Assembly: GCA_000953695.1 (NCBI GenBank)
Contig: LN554846.1
Span: 2,480,001-2,544,000, forward strand
DNA length: 64,000 nucleotides
Direction: 5' to 3'
Origin: Aliivibrio wodanis
GTDB lineage: Bacteria; Pseudomonadota; Gammaproteobacteria; Enterobacterales; Vibrionaceae
Part shown: positions 18,643 to 27,581 of the stretch, piece after piece
Layout: every line of letters begins with the position of its first letter
How positions within the stretch are numbered: position 1 is the stretch's first letter
Notes under the pieces: generated by a model
What the model was told of the DNA's origin: nothing
The model's input: only the letters and a program-made list of their open reading frames with translations
Databases searched by the model: none
Program-made: the position numbers and the translations under genes

Positions 18643-18658
18643 ACGAAAACGTTTGCTT
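18643..18658. promoter_or_regulatory. PurR-like operator upstream of rpiA
   Basis: Read on the minus strand, the 16 bases AAGCAAACGTTTTCGT match the E. coli PurR operator form ACGCAAACGTTTTCGT at 15 of 16 positions, including the central CG. It ends 36 bases before the putative rpiA -35. Another LacI-family repressor with a similar half-site is the alternative. Confidence 0.6.
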
Positions 18659-18694
18659 TCATTCTTAGTTTTCAGAACTATTGAGTTATTTTTC

Positions 18695-18723
18695 CTGACG
18701 AAGAAAAAACAGTACGTTATAAT
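18695..18723 (+). promoter_or_regulatory. probable sigma-70 promoter of rpiA
   Basis: CTGACG (18695-18700), a 17-base spacer and a perfect TATAAT (18718-18723) lie about 90 bases before the rpiA start. Confidence 0.6.
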
Positions 18724-18815
18724 CACAGCGATTTCATTTGATATCTATCTAGATAAATCATTATTCAAGTATTTATTTAGAGGTATGTACACTATTATTT
18801 CATTAGGAGAAAAAC

Positions 18816-19472
18816 ATGACTCAAGACGAGATGAAAAAAGCAGCTGGTTGGGCAGCGTTAGAATACGTAAAACCGGGTAGCATTGTGGGTGTTGGTACAG
18901 GCTCAACAGTAAACCACTTCATCGATGCGCTTGCGACCATGAAAAAAGAAATTGAAGGTGCGGTATCAAGCTCTGTGGCATCAACTGAAAAGTTAAAAGA
19001 GTTAGGCATCCCAGTCTTCGAATGTAATGATGTTTTCAGTCTTGACGTTTATGTTGATGGCGCAGATGAAATCAATGGTAAAAACGAGATGATCAAGGGT
19101 GGTGGTGCAGCTCTAACTCGTGAAAAAATTGTTGCTGCAATTTCTGAAAAATTCATTTGTATTGTTGATGATACAAAACAAGTCGACGTTTTAGGTCAAT
19201 TCCCTCTTCCTGTAGAAGTTATCCCAATGGCTCGCTCTTACGTAGCTCGTGAGTTAGTTAAACTTGGTGGTGATCCTGCATACCGTGAAGGCGTAGTCAC
19301 AGATAATGGTAATATGATCTTAGATGTACACAATATGCAGATCACTAACGCTAAAGAATTAGAAGATAAAATCAATAGCCTTGCAGGCGTTGTCACTGTC
19401 GGTTTATTTGCCCACCGTGGCGCAGACGCCCTACTAGTTGGTTCTCCTGAAGGCGTAAAAAAATTCGATTAA
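18816..19472 (+). CDS. rpiA: ribose-5-phosphate isomerase A
   Basis: Interconverts ribose 5-phosphate and ribulose 5-phosphate in the pentose phosphate pathway, feeding PRPP and nucleotide synthesis. The phosphate-binding [12 protein letters not shown], the catalytic [25 protein letters not shown] and [15 protein letters not shown] identify RpiA. At 218 residues it matches E. coli (219). AGGAGA lies seven bases before the ATG. It is monocistronic, with its own promoter, an upstream PurR-like box and a downstream terminator. The rpiA-serA order is conserved. Confidence 0.97.
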   Translation: MTQDEMKKAAGWAALEYVKPGSIVGVGTGSTVNHFIDALATMKKEIEGAVSSSVASTEKLKELGIPVFECNDVFSLDVYVDGADEINGKNEMIKGGGAALTREKIVAAISEKFICIVDDTKQVDVLGQFPLPVEVIPMARSYVARELVKLGGDPAYREGVVTDNGNMILDVHNMQITNAKELEDKINSLAGVVTVGLFAHRGADALLVGSPEGVKKFD

Positions 19473-19530
19473 GCCCAAAAATTTCCTTTCTTATCTCTTA
19501 GATTGAGAGATAAAAATGTTATTTGATTAC

Positions 19531-19557
19531 AAACGGTGCTCATTAGCACCGTTTTTT
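19531..19557 (+). terminator. terminator after rpiA
   Basis: AAACGGTGCT and AGCACCGTTT form a stem around CATT, followed by a T run. It lies 59 bases past the rpiA stop. Confidence 0.85.
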
Positions 19558-19673
19558 ATTAACTATTCCGTAATTTTCTTACCCAAACTGGTTATTTTTT
19601 GATACTTTATAATTATCAATAAATAATCACTTCCCTAATCAATATTGATTTTGTTTTTAAGGATAAGAACGAC

Positions 19674-20903
19674 ATGGCAAAAGTATCTCTGGAAAAGGAA
19701 AAAATTAAAATTCTTCTTTTAGAAGGGTTGCACCCATCTTGCGTTGAAGTATTTCAGGCTGACGGTTACACAAACATTGAATACCACAAAGGTTCATTGT
19801 CAGAAGAAGAACTTCTTGAAGCGGTAAAAGATGTTCATTTCATTGGCTTACGATCTCGAACTCAACTTACCCAAGAAGTCTTTGATGCTGCTAATAAATT
19901 AGTTGCTGTGGGTTGTTTCTGTATTGGTACAAACCAAGTTAACTTAACAGCAGCAGCAAAACGCGGTATTCCTGTCTTTAACGCGCCATTCTCAAATACT
20001 CGTAGTGTCGCTGAATTAGTGCTAGGACAAATTTTATTACTGCTTCGAGGCATCCCAGAAAAAAATGCCCAAGCTCACCGTGGCGTTTGGAAAAAAAGTG
20101 CAGATGCTTCTTTTGAAGCGAGAGGCAAACGTTTGGGTATTGTAGGTTATGGACATATCGGTACTCAATTGGGGATCTTAGCTGAAAATCTAGGTATGCG
20201 TGTTTACTACTATGATATTGAAAACAAATTATCACTAGGTAATGCAACTCAGATCTCAACCATGAGTGAATTACTTAATAAGTGTGATGTTATTTCTCTT
20301 CACGTACCAGAAACTGCTGGCACAAAAGACATGATGGGCGCTGAAGAATTTGCTCGTATGAAGCCAGGTGCCATCTTTATCAATGCTGCTCGCGGCACGG
20401 TAGTGAAAATACCTGATTTATGTGATGCTCTTGAGTCGGGGCATCTAGGAGGGGCTGCTATTGATGTATTCCCTACAGAGCCAAAAACAAATGCTGAACC
20501 ATTTGAATCTCCATTACAAAAGTTTGATAATGTCATTCTTACCCCACATGTTGGTGGATCAACTCAAGAAGCTCAAGAAAATATTGGCGTTGAAGTTGCT
20601 GGTAAATTAACTAAGTATTCAGATAACGGCTCTACTTTATCATCTGTTAACTTTCCTGAAGTATCTCTTCCATTGCATACAGATACCTCGCGTCTACTTC
20701 ATATTCATGAAAATCGCCCAGGTATCCTAACGAGTATTAACCGTATTTTTGCTGATGAAGGCATTAACATTGCAGCACAATATCTACAAACATCAGCAGA
20801 AATGGGCTATGTAGTTATTGATGTTGAAACCGCTCGTTCAGAAGAAGCACTCGTTCAACTAAAAGCAATCGAAGGCACAATCCGAGCTCGAATCCTGCAC
20901 TAA
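19674..20903 (+). CDS. serA: D-3-phosphoglycerate dehydrogenase
   Basis: First step of serine synthesis: 3-phosphoglycerate to 3-phosphohydroxypyruvate with NAD. NAD-binding GIVGYGHIGTQLG, the catalytic arginine region NAARGTVV and the histidine motif TPHVGGST are intact. The C-terminal ACT domain (LLHIHENRPGILTSINRIF) is the serine-feedback site. The 409 residues match the E. coli type. AAGGATAA precedes the ATG. The upstream region has TATAAT (19608-19613) framed by the dyad TTGATA / TATCAA (19599-19619), a possible operator. Confidence 0.97.
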   Translation: MAKVSLEKEKIKILLLEGLHPSCVEVFQADGYTNIEYHKGSLSEEELLEAVKDVHFIGLRSRTQLTQEVFDAANKLVAVGCFCIGTNQVNLTAAAKRGIPVFNAPFSNTRSVAELVLGQILLLLRGIPEKNAQAHRGVWKKSADASFEARGKRLGIVGYGHIGTQLGILAENLGMRVYYYDIENKLSLGNATQISTMSELLNKCDVISLHVPETAGTKDMMGAEEFARMKPGAIFINAARGTVVKIPDLCDALESGHLGGAAIDVFPTEPKTNAEPFESPLQKFDNVILTPHVGGSTQEAQENIGVEVAGKLTKYSDNGSTLSSVNFPEVSLPLHTDTSRLLHIHENRPGILTSINRIFADEGINIAAQYLQTSAEMGYVVIDVETARSEEALVQLKAIEGTIRARILH

Positions 20904-20929
20904 TAACCATATTTATTATTTTTGATATA

Positions 20930-20960
20930 AAAAGGGTTACCATTACGGTAACCCTTTTTT
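20930..20960. terminator. terminator after serA
   Basis: AAAGGGTTACC / GGTAACCCTTT with loop ATTAC and a T run ends serA. The matching A run lets it also act for yggE on the minus strand. Confidence 0.85.
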
Positions 20961-20972
20961 CTGTCGCTATAT

Positions 20973-21014
20973 ATCTTTAATCTTTAATCTTTAATCTTTA
21001 ATCTTTAATCTTTA
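20973..21014. repeat. heptanucleotide tandem repeat, 6 copies
   Basis: Six exact copies of ATCTTTA run across the end of yggE. The yggE stop codon (21005-21007) and its last codons are inside the array. Copies downstream of the stop can vary without changing the protein. Confidence 0.9.
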
Positions 21015-21700
21015 AGACGATAAACAACTGATACCGAATCAGAAATCACCATTTGAGTATCTTGATAACTTTCGGTTATATTTGGCGCAGCATCCATTCT
21101 CATACTTTTCATTAATACTGGTTGGCTGTAGTTATTGTGATAAGACACTTTCCACACACCTTTCACTTCAGTACCAAAGCCTTTAGCTAATGAATTAGCT
21201 TTTTCATTTGCATCTTTAATCGCCTCTAAACGCGCAGCTTCAATGTATTCTTTTTCTTTACTGGTCTTCAACTCAATATGATTAATACGATTGATGCCAT
21301 CTCCTAGCGCCTTATCTAGATAGCCATTTAACTTATTTAAGTCCATTACTGTAACAGTAATATTACGAATAGCCTTATACCCTACAAGTTCTGGCTTTTT
21401 CCCTTTTGGATAACGGTACTCTGGGGTTAAACGAATATTTCCACTATTAATATTTTCTCGTTTTACTCCTTGAACCTCTAAACGAGCTAAAAAGCTAGTC
21501 ACCGCTTTATCTGCTGCTTGCTTTGCTTTTTCGGCGGTTGTTTTAGTCTCAACTACATCAACTGAGAATTGAGCCATATCAGGTACAACCATCACTTCTC
21601 CCTTCCCTGATATTTCTAAATGAGGAAACTCGGGTGAAGAAGCAAATGCAGAAGGAGATAAGCAAGCTGATAAACACAAAGCACTAATGATTTTTTTCAT
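21005..21700 (-). CDS. yggE: SIMPL-domain periplasmic protein YggE
   Basis: Periplasmic protein of the SIMPL (DUF541) family. E. coli YggE reduces oxidative damage by an unresolved mechanism. A signal peptide (MKKIISALCLSACLSPSAFA) precedes the SIMPL fold, which opens ISGKGEVMVVPDMAQFSVDV and contains YKAIRNITVTVMDLNKL. The protein is 231 residues long. The serA-yggE-mscS neighbourhood is close to that of E. coli. The 3' end runs into a heptamer repeat. Confidence 0.92.
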   Translation of the reverse strand: MKKIISALCLSACLSPSAFASSPEFPHLEISGKGEVMVVPDMAQFSVDVVETKTTAEKAKQAADKAVTSFLARLEVQGVKRENINSGNIRLTPEYRYPKGKKPELVGYKAIRNITVTVMDLNKLNGYLDKALGDGINRINHIELKTSKEKEYIEAARLEAIKDANEKANSLAKGFGTEVKGVWKVSYHNNYSQPVLMKSMRMDAAPNITESYQDTQMVISDSVSVVYRLKD

Positions 21701-21791
21701 TTTTTAATTTCTCAAGAAAACGTCATATACCTATGACTCTTAATATTAAAGATAATTCCTTTTTACTGTCTACTTTACCAAAAAGACAGAC

Positions 21792-21820
21792 AAAAAAAAT
21801 GCTACCCGAAGGCAGCATTT
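21792..21820 (-). terminator. terminator after mscS
   Basis: On the minus strand AATGCTGCC and GGTAGCATT close a TTCG tetraloop, followed by eight T (plus A run 21792-21799). Confidence 0.85.
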
Positions 21821-21842
21821 CATGTTTTGATTTAAACAAAGA

Positions 21843-22703
21843 TTAATCTACTTTATTTAAATGAACATCCATTTGTGGGAATGGGATCTCAATACCTTCT
21901 TTATCAAGACCTTCTTTAATCGCTTGTAGCGTATCAAAGTATACATCCCAATATTGCTCAGTTTTACACCATGGACGAACAACAAAGTTTACCGATGAAT
22001 CAGCAAGAGCAACAACACCAACTGTTGGTGCTGGTGTTTTTAATACTCGCTCATCAGACTCAAGTACTTTTGTAATAACTTCTTTCGTTTTCTTTAGATC
22101 AGCACTGTAAGAAACACCAATAACATGATCAACACGACGAGTAGCATGACGAGAGTAGTTTGTTATAGGGCTACCAATAACACCACCGTTTGGTACTACA
22201 ACCATTTTATTATCAGGAGTAGTTAGAATAGTTTGGAAGATCTGGATTGAATCAACAGAACCGGCAACACCACCAATCTCAACATAATCGCCAGATTTAA
22301 ATGGACGGAATGCAACAATCAACACACCTGCAGCAAAGTTTGATAATGAACCCTGAAGAGCAAGACCAACAGCTAGACCTGCCGCACCAATAACCGCAAC
22401 AACAGAAGCAGTTTGAACACCAACTTTACCTAACGCAGCAATTAATACGATAATGAATAAAAGGTAACGAACCAATGTATGAATAAAGTCGATAACCGCT
22501 TTGTCCATTTTCTTTTTTTCAAGTACTTTTGCTACGCTGCCAGCAACTTTCTTAACGATAATATTACCGATAAAAAGAATTGCTAAGGCTGAAATAATGT
22601 TTACACCATAAGTAATAAACAGCTCTGAATTGCTAGTCAGCCAATGCTCTAAATTAGCCACACTTGTTGTCGCTAAATCTGTAACTGAATCTTGTTCTAC
22701 CAT
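21843..22703 (-). CDS. mscS: small-conductance mechanosensitive channel MscS
   Basis: Inner-membrane heptameric channel that opens on membrane tension to release solutes during hypo-osmotic shock. Length (286 aa) equals E. coli MscS. Three N-terminal membrane helices end with the pore helix VIGAAGLAVGLALQGSLSNFAAGVLI, in short glycine/alanine steps. The beta domain begins FRPFKSGDYVEIGG and includes VVVPNGGVIGSPITNYS. It is monocistronic, with its own terminator. Confidence 0.97.
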   Translation of the reverse strand: MVEQDSVTDLATTSVANLEHWLTSNSELFITYGVNIISALAILFIGNIIVKKVAGSVAKVLEKKKMDKAVIDFIHTLVRYLLFIIVLIAALGKVGVQTASVVAVIGAAGLAVGLALQGSLSNFAAGVLIVAFRPFKSGDYVEIGGVAGSVDSIQIFQTILTTPDNKMVVVPNGGVIGSPITNYSRHATRRVDHVIGVSYSADLKKTKEVITKVLESDERVLKTPAPTVGVVALADSSVNFVVRPWCKTEQYWDVYFDTLQAIKEGLDKEGIEIPFPQMDVHLNKVD

Positions 22704-22961
22704 TTTATTTGTCCTTTATATAGTAAGTTAAACCTGATGATGTGGTGGTCATTTTTTTGACGACTTATACCAACTGCAACACGGTTTCATGTCAGTTTAA
22801 TGTAAAATTCCCTTTATAAACATAATTTGCGATTAAAAAACCGTCTAAAAAACAGAAAAACAATCTGCCTTACAAATACATACATAATATAACTATTTAG
22901 CTACAAATTAGAAATGATTTATTGACATTTAATACGGTTATTTTAGTACTCATACTCTATT

Positions 22962-23741
22962 TTATTTTATTTGTTCTTCTCTTTTAAAAACAAGTTGCTC
23001 ACCTGTTGATTCAGCAGCGACAAAGTAATAGCCATCAACCGAGAATTGCTTTAGATCTTCAACACTAGATATACGATTTTCTATAATATAACGAGCCATT
23101 AATCCCCTCGCTTTTTTCGCATAAAAACTAATGATTTTATATTGTCCATTTTTACAATCTTTAAAAACAGGTGTAATCACCTTAGCCGTGAGCTCTTTTG
23201 GTTTAACCGCTTTAAAATATTCATTTGATGCTAAGTTAATCAAGGTATCATCACCTTGCTCTGCAATAACTTGATTTAATTTTTGAGTAATTGAACTGCC
23301 CCAAAATTGGTATAAGTTTACTCCGCGCTGGTTAGCAAGCTTCGTTCCCATCTCTAAACGATAAGGCTGCATCAGATCCAGTGGCTTTAACAAACCATAT
23401 AACCCAGAAAGCATACGTAAATGTGTTTGAGCATAATCAATATCATCACTTGTTAAACTATTTGCGTCTAAGCCGGTATACACATCACCTTTAAAAGCAA
23501 ATAAAGCCTGACGAGCATTGTCTTGAGTAAAATTCGTTGACCACTCTTCAAATCGTACTGCATTCAAACTTGCAATTTTATCACTCACTTTCATTAACCC
23601 CGAAATATCTAATGGCGTTAACTGCTTACAAACTTCAATAAGTTCCGCTGAATCTGTAATAAAATCAGGCTGAGTATGGATTTGTGTTGGTAATGGAGTT
23701 TCATAATCAAGAGTTTTAGCTGGAGAAACGACGATAAGCAT
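22962..23741 (-). CDS. yaaA: peroxide stress protein YaaA
   Basis: YaaA/DUF328 family. In E. coli it lowers free iron and limits Fenton damage during peroxide stress as part of the OxyR regulon. VSPAKTLDY at the start, [22 protein letters not shown] and [15 protein letters not shown] are the conserved blocks. I chose the ATG at 23739-23741 (259 aa), which aligns with the homologue; the frame begins two codons earlier with TTG. AGGAT lies about 10 bases before the ATG. Confidence 0.95.
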   Translation of the reverse strand: MLIVVSPAKTLDYETPLPTQIHTQPDFITDSAELIEVCKQLTPLDISGLMKVSDKIASLNAVRFEEWSTNFTQDNARQALFAFKGDVYTGLDANSLTSDDIDYAQTHLRMLSGLYGLLKPLDLMQPYRLEMGTKLANQRGVNLYQFWGSSITQKLNQVIAEQGDDTLINLASNEYFKAVKPKELTAKVITPVFKDCKNGQYKIISFYAKKARGLMARYIIENRISSVEDLKQFSVDGYYFVAAESTGEQLVFKREEQIK

Positions 23742-23792
23742 GAGCAAGATATCCTATGTATTTTTATATACCAAGATAGTAACTATTTGAAT

Positions 23793-23820
23793 AAAAAAAA
23801 GCCACGCTAGCATGCGTGGC
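23793..23820 (-). terminator. terminator after the sodium symporter gene
   Basis: On the minus strand GCCACGC and GCGTGGC enclose ATGCTA and are followed by eight T. It separates the symporter gene from yaaA. Confidence 0.85.
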
Positions 23821-23874
23821 CTTATCTATTTATTTAATGGGTAAAAACAATGGTTATACCCATTTCAGTAATTA

Positions 23875-25305
23875 TTAATTCTTTTTGCTGTTATCCCAAA
23901 TGCCTTCTTCAAGCTGTGAGTGTAACTCTGGGTAGTCATTACTATCAAAAGTAGGAACTTTACCTTCATCAAGTTGTTTATTGTAATCTTTGGCTAGCTT
24001 TATCACCGTACCTGACAATAATGAAATAGCAATCAAGTTAACAATAGCCATTAACCCCATAGATACATCGGCTAGTGCCCACACTGTTGGCAATGATGAT
24101 AAAGCACCAAACATAACCATGCCTAATACAACAACACGGAATATACCAATGCCTGCTTTATGATTATGCTCTAAGAAGATCAAATTAGTTTCAGCATAAG
24201 AATAATTAGCAATGATTGAAGTAAACGCGAAAAAGAAAATCGCAACAGCAATAAAAATACCGCCCCAATCTCCGACTTGGCTTGTCAATGCAAGTTGAGT
24301 TAATTCAATCCCAGTAACCTCTCCGTGAGGTACGTATTCACCAGACATCAAAATAATAGCTACGGTTGACGAGCAAATTACGATTGTATCCATAAATACA
24401 CCTAGCATTTGCACATAACCCTGTGATGCTGGATGTGGTGGATATGGTGTTGCTGAAGCAGCAGCATTTGGTGCCGACCCCATACCTGCTTCATTAGAGA
24501 ACAAACCACGTTTAATACCATTAATCATTGCTTGTGCGATAGCGTAACCTAAGCCACCAGCGGCAGCTTCTTGAAGACCAAAAGCACTTTTAAAAATCAA
24601 AGCAACGACTCCCGGTAACTTTTCAATGTTGGTCAACATAATAAATAATGCAATCGCTAAATATGCAAGAGCCATTACAGGCACGATTATCTCAGCAGTA
24701 CGAGCAATTGTTCTAAAGCCGCCAAAAATAACAACTGCAGACATAATTACGATCGCGATACCCACATAGAGTGGCTGCCATCCAAAAGCAGTTTGCATTG
24801 CTCCAACAATTGAGTTTGCTTGTACGGCATTAAATACCAAACCAAAAGCAATGATCAAAAAGACTGAGAATAAGACGCCCATCCAGCGCATTCCTAAGCC
24901 TTTCTCCATGTAATACGCTGGGCCGCCACGATAGTTACCCTCATCATCTCTTGTTTTATATAACTGCGCTAAAGTACTTTCTGCAAAAGATGTAGCCATA
25001 CCTAACATTGCTATCAGCCACATCCAAAAAATAGCACCTGGGCCACCAGCCGTTAATGCCACTGCAACACCAGCCATATTACCTGTACCAACACGAGCAG
25101 CTAAACTTGTACATAATGCTTGGAATGATGAAATACCTGATGGATCTGATTTTCGACTGTTCTTTAATACTGAAAACATATGACCAAAATGACGGAATTG
25201 AATGAACCCCAATCGAACAGTGAAATAGATACCAATGGCGACTAACAGATACACAAGTACAGAACCCCATAATAGGTCGTTCAATAAATTAATAAAACTT
25301 GTCAT
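23875..25305 (-). CDS. alanine/glycine:cation symporter (AGCS family)
   Basis: Inner-membrane sodium-coupled uptake of alanine or glycine, by family. ARVGTGNMAGVAVALTAGGPGAIFWMW, with its short pieces GTGNMAGVA and GGPGA, and the later FSNEAGMGSAPNAAA are AGCS signatures. About 10 membrane helices are predicted across 476 residues. I chose the ATG at 25303-25305 (MTSFINLLND), preceded by GAGAGGG. The upstream 13 codons look non-coding. Monocistronic. Substrate cannot be told from sequence alone. Confidence 0.93.
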   Translation of the reverse strand: MTSFINLLNDLLWGSVLVYLLVAIGIYFTVRLGFIQFRHFGHMFSVLKNSRKSDPSGISSFQALCTSLAARVGTGNMAGVAVALTAGGPGAIFWMWLIAMLGMATSFAESTLAQLYKTRDDEGNYRGGPAYYMEKGLGMRWMGVLFSVFLIIAFGLVFNAVQANSIVGAMQTAFGWQPLYVGIAIVIMSAVVIFGGFRTIARTAEIIVPVMALAYLAIALFIMLTNIEKLPGVVALIFKSAFGLQEAAAGGLGYAIAQAMINGIKRGLFSNEAGMGSAPNAAASATPYPPHPASQGYVQMLGVFMDTIVICSSTVAIILMSGEYVPHGEVTGIELTQLALTSQVGDWGGIFIAVAIFFFAFTSIIANYSYAETNLIFLEHNHKAGIGIFRVVVLGMVMFGALSSLPTVWALADVSMGLMAIVNLIAISLLSGTVIKLAKDYNKQLDEGKVPTFDSNDYPELHSQLEEGIWDNSKKN

Positions 25306-26028
25306 CTTTCCCTCTCTGTTACATCGATAATAATCTACACGCACCGACTATATCAGTGCTCCCACCAACTCTAGATTAAGTTTCTAGCATTCATTTAATA
25401 TGCATGAGTTAGCTTTCTTTAGTGCAACTCTATTCATTTATATATAAAAAATCTAAATATTTACTCATAACCTAAAATTAGCGAGCTGAATAATGCTCAG
25501 TATTTACTAAAAAATCAATAGAAAACAGACACACTCTCTGTTGTACGTTTTCTACAAAACCAGAATCAACGCTACGTTTCACAACAAAAACAAATCATCT
25601 TAATGACATTTAACTCAATATATAAACATAAGCAAAAGACGACTAACCTTAATTGTGATGAATAAAATATATTAATGGATTGATTAGAAACAGTGAGATA
25701 GCTAGATCTTATCTATATGAATATTTTCAAACGCTTAATTTATGGATCTTATCTTTTGATAAGTGAACTGAATGATATTTAGATAATATCAATATATATT
25801 TATAACAAAAAACATACATCTTTTTTTTAAATAACCCCTAGCCAACATTACAAATCAAATAAAAATGCAGGGGTATTTATAAATCAACCCGAGAGAATAT
25901 GTTCTGTCTCATACAATCGTCATAAAAAGTAAACAAATGAGAAACAGTTCAAGGTCATAATATTATCGATATGGTATTAAGTAAGAGAATGAATAAAGAT
26001 GTTATTCTTTAATGAAGAAGAGGTGCTT
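25306..26028. other. AT-rich gap of about 720 bp without a recognisable gene
   Basis: Between the symporter gene (-) and the frame-broken small gene (+). Open frames on both strands are short and lack ribosome sites. The only structure I see is a distant pair ACCCCT / AGGGGT (about 25834-25875). It presumably holds the symporter promoter. Its length is unusual for this gene-dense region, so a decayed gene or an untested RNA is possible. Confidence 0.5.
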
Positions 26029-26207
26029 ATGGATGGGTACACACTAAATGATTTATTGGCAACAAAAACATCAACAACCAAAAAAAACAAACAAAACGTT
26101 TCTGGCGTGAAATAGAAGAACTTCAAGATCGTCGCCAATTACTACATGAATTAAAAGAGTTAGATCCTTTATTTAAAGGTAGCCTTGATGAATCTATCTT
26201 TAAATAA
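26029..26207 (+). pseudogene. DUF3545-like small protein gene with a -1 frameshift at an A8 run
   Basis: GAAGAGG and ATG (26029) start MDGYTLNDLLATKTSTTKK, but this frame ends after 28 codons. A -1 shift inside AAAAAAAAC (26080-26088) continues as KRFWREIEELQDRRQLL and then HELKELDPLFKGSLDESIFK, stopping at 26205-26207. The joined product (59 aa) resembles the vibrio DUF3545 family: an MDG start and a basic WREIE-DRxxL helix. One missing A would explain a dead gene. However, the zero-frame codons form A-AAA-AAC, a classic slippery heptamer, so programmed frameshifting or transcript slippage could give the full protein. Function unknown. Confidence 0.6.
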
Positions 26208-26234
26208 TGTAATATTAAGGTAATCAAACAAGTT

Positions 26235-26256
26235 AAGGAGAGCAACTACTCTCCTT
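26235..26256. terminator. hairpin between the DUF3545-like gene and the hemerythrin gene, possible bidirectional terminator
   Basis: AAGGAGAG / CTCTCCTT with loop CAACTA, placed between convergent genes. Neither side has a long T run, so termination would be weak. Confidence 0.45.
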
Positions 26257-26273
26257 ATTTAAACTCATGATTA

Positions 26274-26801
26274 TCATGTCACTTTACTTGCTAATTCAAG
26301 ATAGCGTTTATTTACTTGATGACCAAATACTGGATCTTCTTCTTCCTTCCAATATGCCTCAAGTTCTTTCCAATCATCTTCTGTTAAATGACTTTTTAAA
26401 AAAGGGAAAATTTTTGCTTCTTCTAACTCAAGATGACGCTTAATTCGATTAGTAAATTCCTTTAAATTTTCCTTAAATATTTCTTTTGGCACAATAGCGT
26501 CATTCAAAATCATTTCAACAATCACAGAAAAGGCTTCAGTACTGTCAGAGAGTGTATGATGCTCTTGCAATAAATCAACTAACCCCTCATGTTCACCATA
26601 GTGCTCAATATAGTATTGATAAATCATATCTTCTTTTGGATGATGAACCTTCTCTGCAACAGATGATAAATAATCGACACTTTCACGGATCAGGTTGTAA
26701 TTAACACTTTTTTCCTCTTCTAATAAAGAAACTTTATTATCTAATAATTGAATAATGCGATTAATGTAACCATGTTCCTTATAAATACTCTCTATAAGCA
26801 T
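26274..26801 (-). CDS. hemerythrin HHE-domain protein
   Basis: A four-helix cytoplasmic protein of the hemerythrin-like family, whose histidines and acidic residues hold a di-iron centre. Candidate ligands occur in YKEHGYI near the start, VHHPKEDMIY, LLQEHHTL and RHLELEEAKIFPFL, the expected order. The protein is 175 residues long. AAGGAGG lies just before the ATG. It stands alone. Such proteins can bind oxygen, nitric oxide or iron; the role here is not inferable. Confidence 0.85.
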   Translation of the reverse strand: MLIESIYKEHGYINRIIQLLDNKVSLLEEEKSVNYNLIRESVDYLSSVAEKVHHPKEDMIYQYYIEHYGEHEGLVDLLQEHHTLSDSTEAFSVIVEMILNDAIVPKEIFKENLKEFTNRIKRHLELEEAKIFPFLKSHLTEDDWKELEAYWKEEEDPVFGHQVNKRYLELASKVT

Positions 26802-26912
26802 CCTGTCCTCCTTTACTGTTTCTGTTATATAAATCTAATTTAATTAGATGTATATAAGTGTATATCACAAAAACAAAAACACAGAATTCAGTTCAAAAAT
26901 CACACAATTTCT

Positions 26913-27581
26913 TTATGCAATTAGATTCCAATTGATCTCAGATAAGCTTTTCTGCTTCAATAAACCATTTACTTGTGAAAAATGCTTACTGCCAAAAAAA
27001 CCACGATGAGCTGATAATGGAGAAGGATGTGGGGCTTTTAAAATAGAATGCCTGCTTTCATTAATATTAGCTCCTTTCTTTTGAGCGTGAGCTCCCCATA
27101 ATAAAAAAATGACACCTTCATTATGCTCATTAATACTCTGGATAATCGCATCAGTAAAAAGCTCCCAACCAAATTTAGCATGGGAATGCGCTTTCCCTTC
27201 TTCTACTGTTAACACTGTATTTAGTAATAGGACACCCTGTTTTGCCCAACTTTCTAAATAACCATGGCCTGGAATAACAAAGCCTTCAATATCTTCGGCC
27301 AACTCTTTATACATATTACGTAAAGAAGGAGGGATTTTTACACCAGGTAATACAGAAAAGGACAATCCGTGTGCTTGCCCTGTACCATGGTAAGGATCTT
27401 GACCCAGAATAACGACTTTTACATCATCAAAAGCAGTTAAATCAAATGCAGTAAAAATATCCTTTTCTTCAGGAAAAATAACTTTACCAAGCTCTCTCTC
27501 TGCTTCTATTTTGGAAACCATAGATTGGTAATATGCTTTTTCTTTTTCAACCGATAAAATCGAATTCCAGGTCACTTTCAT
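26913..27581 (-). CDS. ung: uracil-DNA glycosylase
   Basis: Removes uracil from DNA to start base-excision repair. Family-1 motifs are intact: [18 protein letters not shown] with the catalytic aspartate, and [13 protein letters not shown] with the leucine loop. At 222 residues it is close to E. coli Ung (229). The ATG shares one base with the nfo stop, so the two base-excision repair enzymes, glycosylase and AP endonuclease, are co-transcribed. That pairing is functionally coherent. Confidence 0.97.
   Translation of the reverse strand: MKVTWNSILSVEKEKAYYQSMVSKIEAERELGKVIFPEEKDIFTAFDLTAFDDVKVVILGQDPYHGTGQAHGLSFSVLPGVKIPPSLRNMYKELAEDIEGFVIPGHGYLESWAKQGVLLLNTVLTVEEGKAHSHAKFGWELFTDAIIQSINEHNEGVIFLLWGAHAQKKGANINESRHSILKAPHPSPLSAHRGFFGSKHFSQVNGLLKQKSLSEINWNLIA

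Noticed and set aside
18653-18880. 75-codon plus-strand frame running into rpiA
   Set aside because: It overlaps the promoter and ribosome site of rpiA in another frame and has no sensible start.
20973-21014. Phase-variation switch for yggE
   Set aside because: The stop codon precedes most copies, so copy change does not alter the reading frame of the protein.
25834-25875. ACCCCT...AGGGGT pairing as a terminator or riboswitch stem
   Set aside because: Arms too short for a loop of about 30 AT-rich bases.
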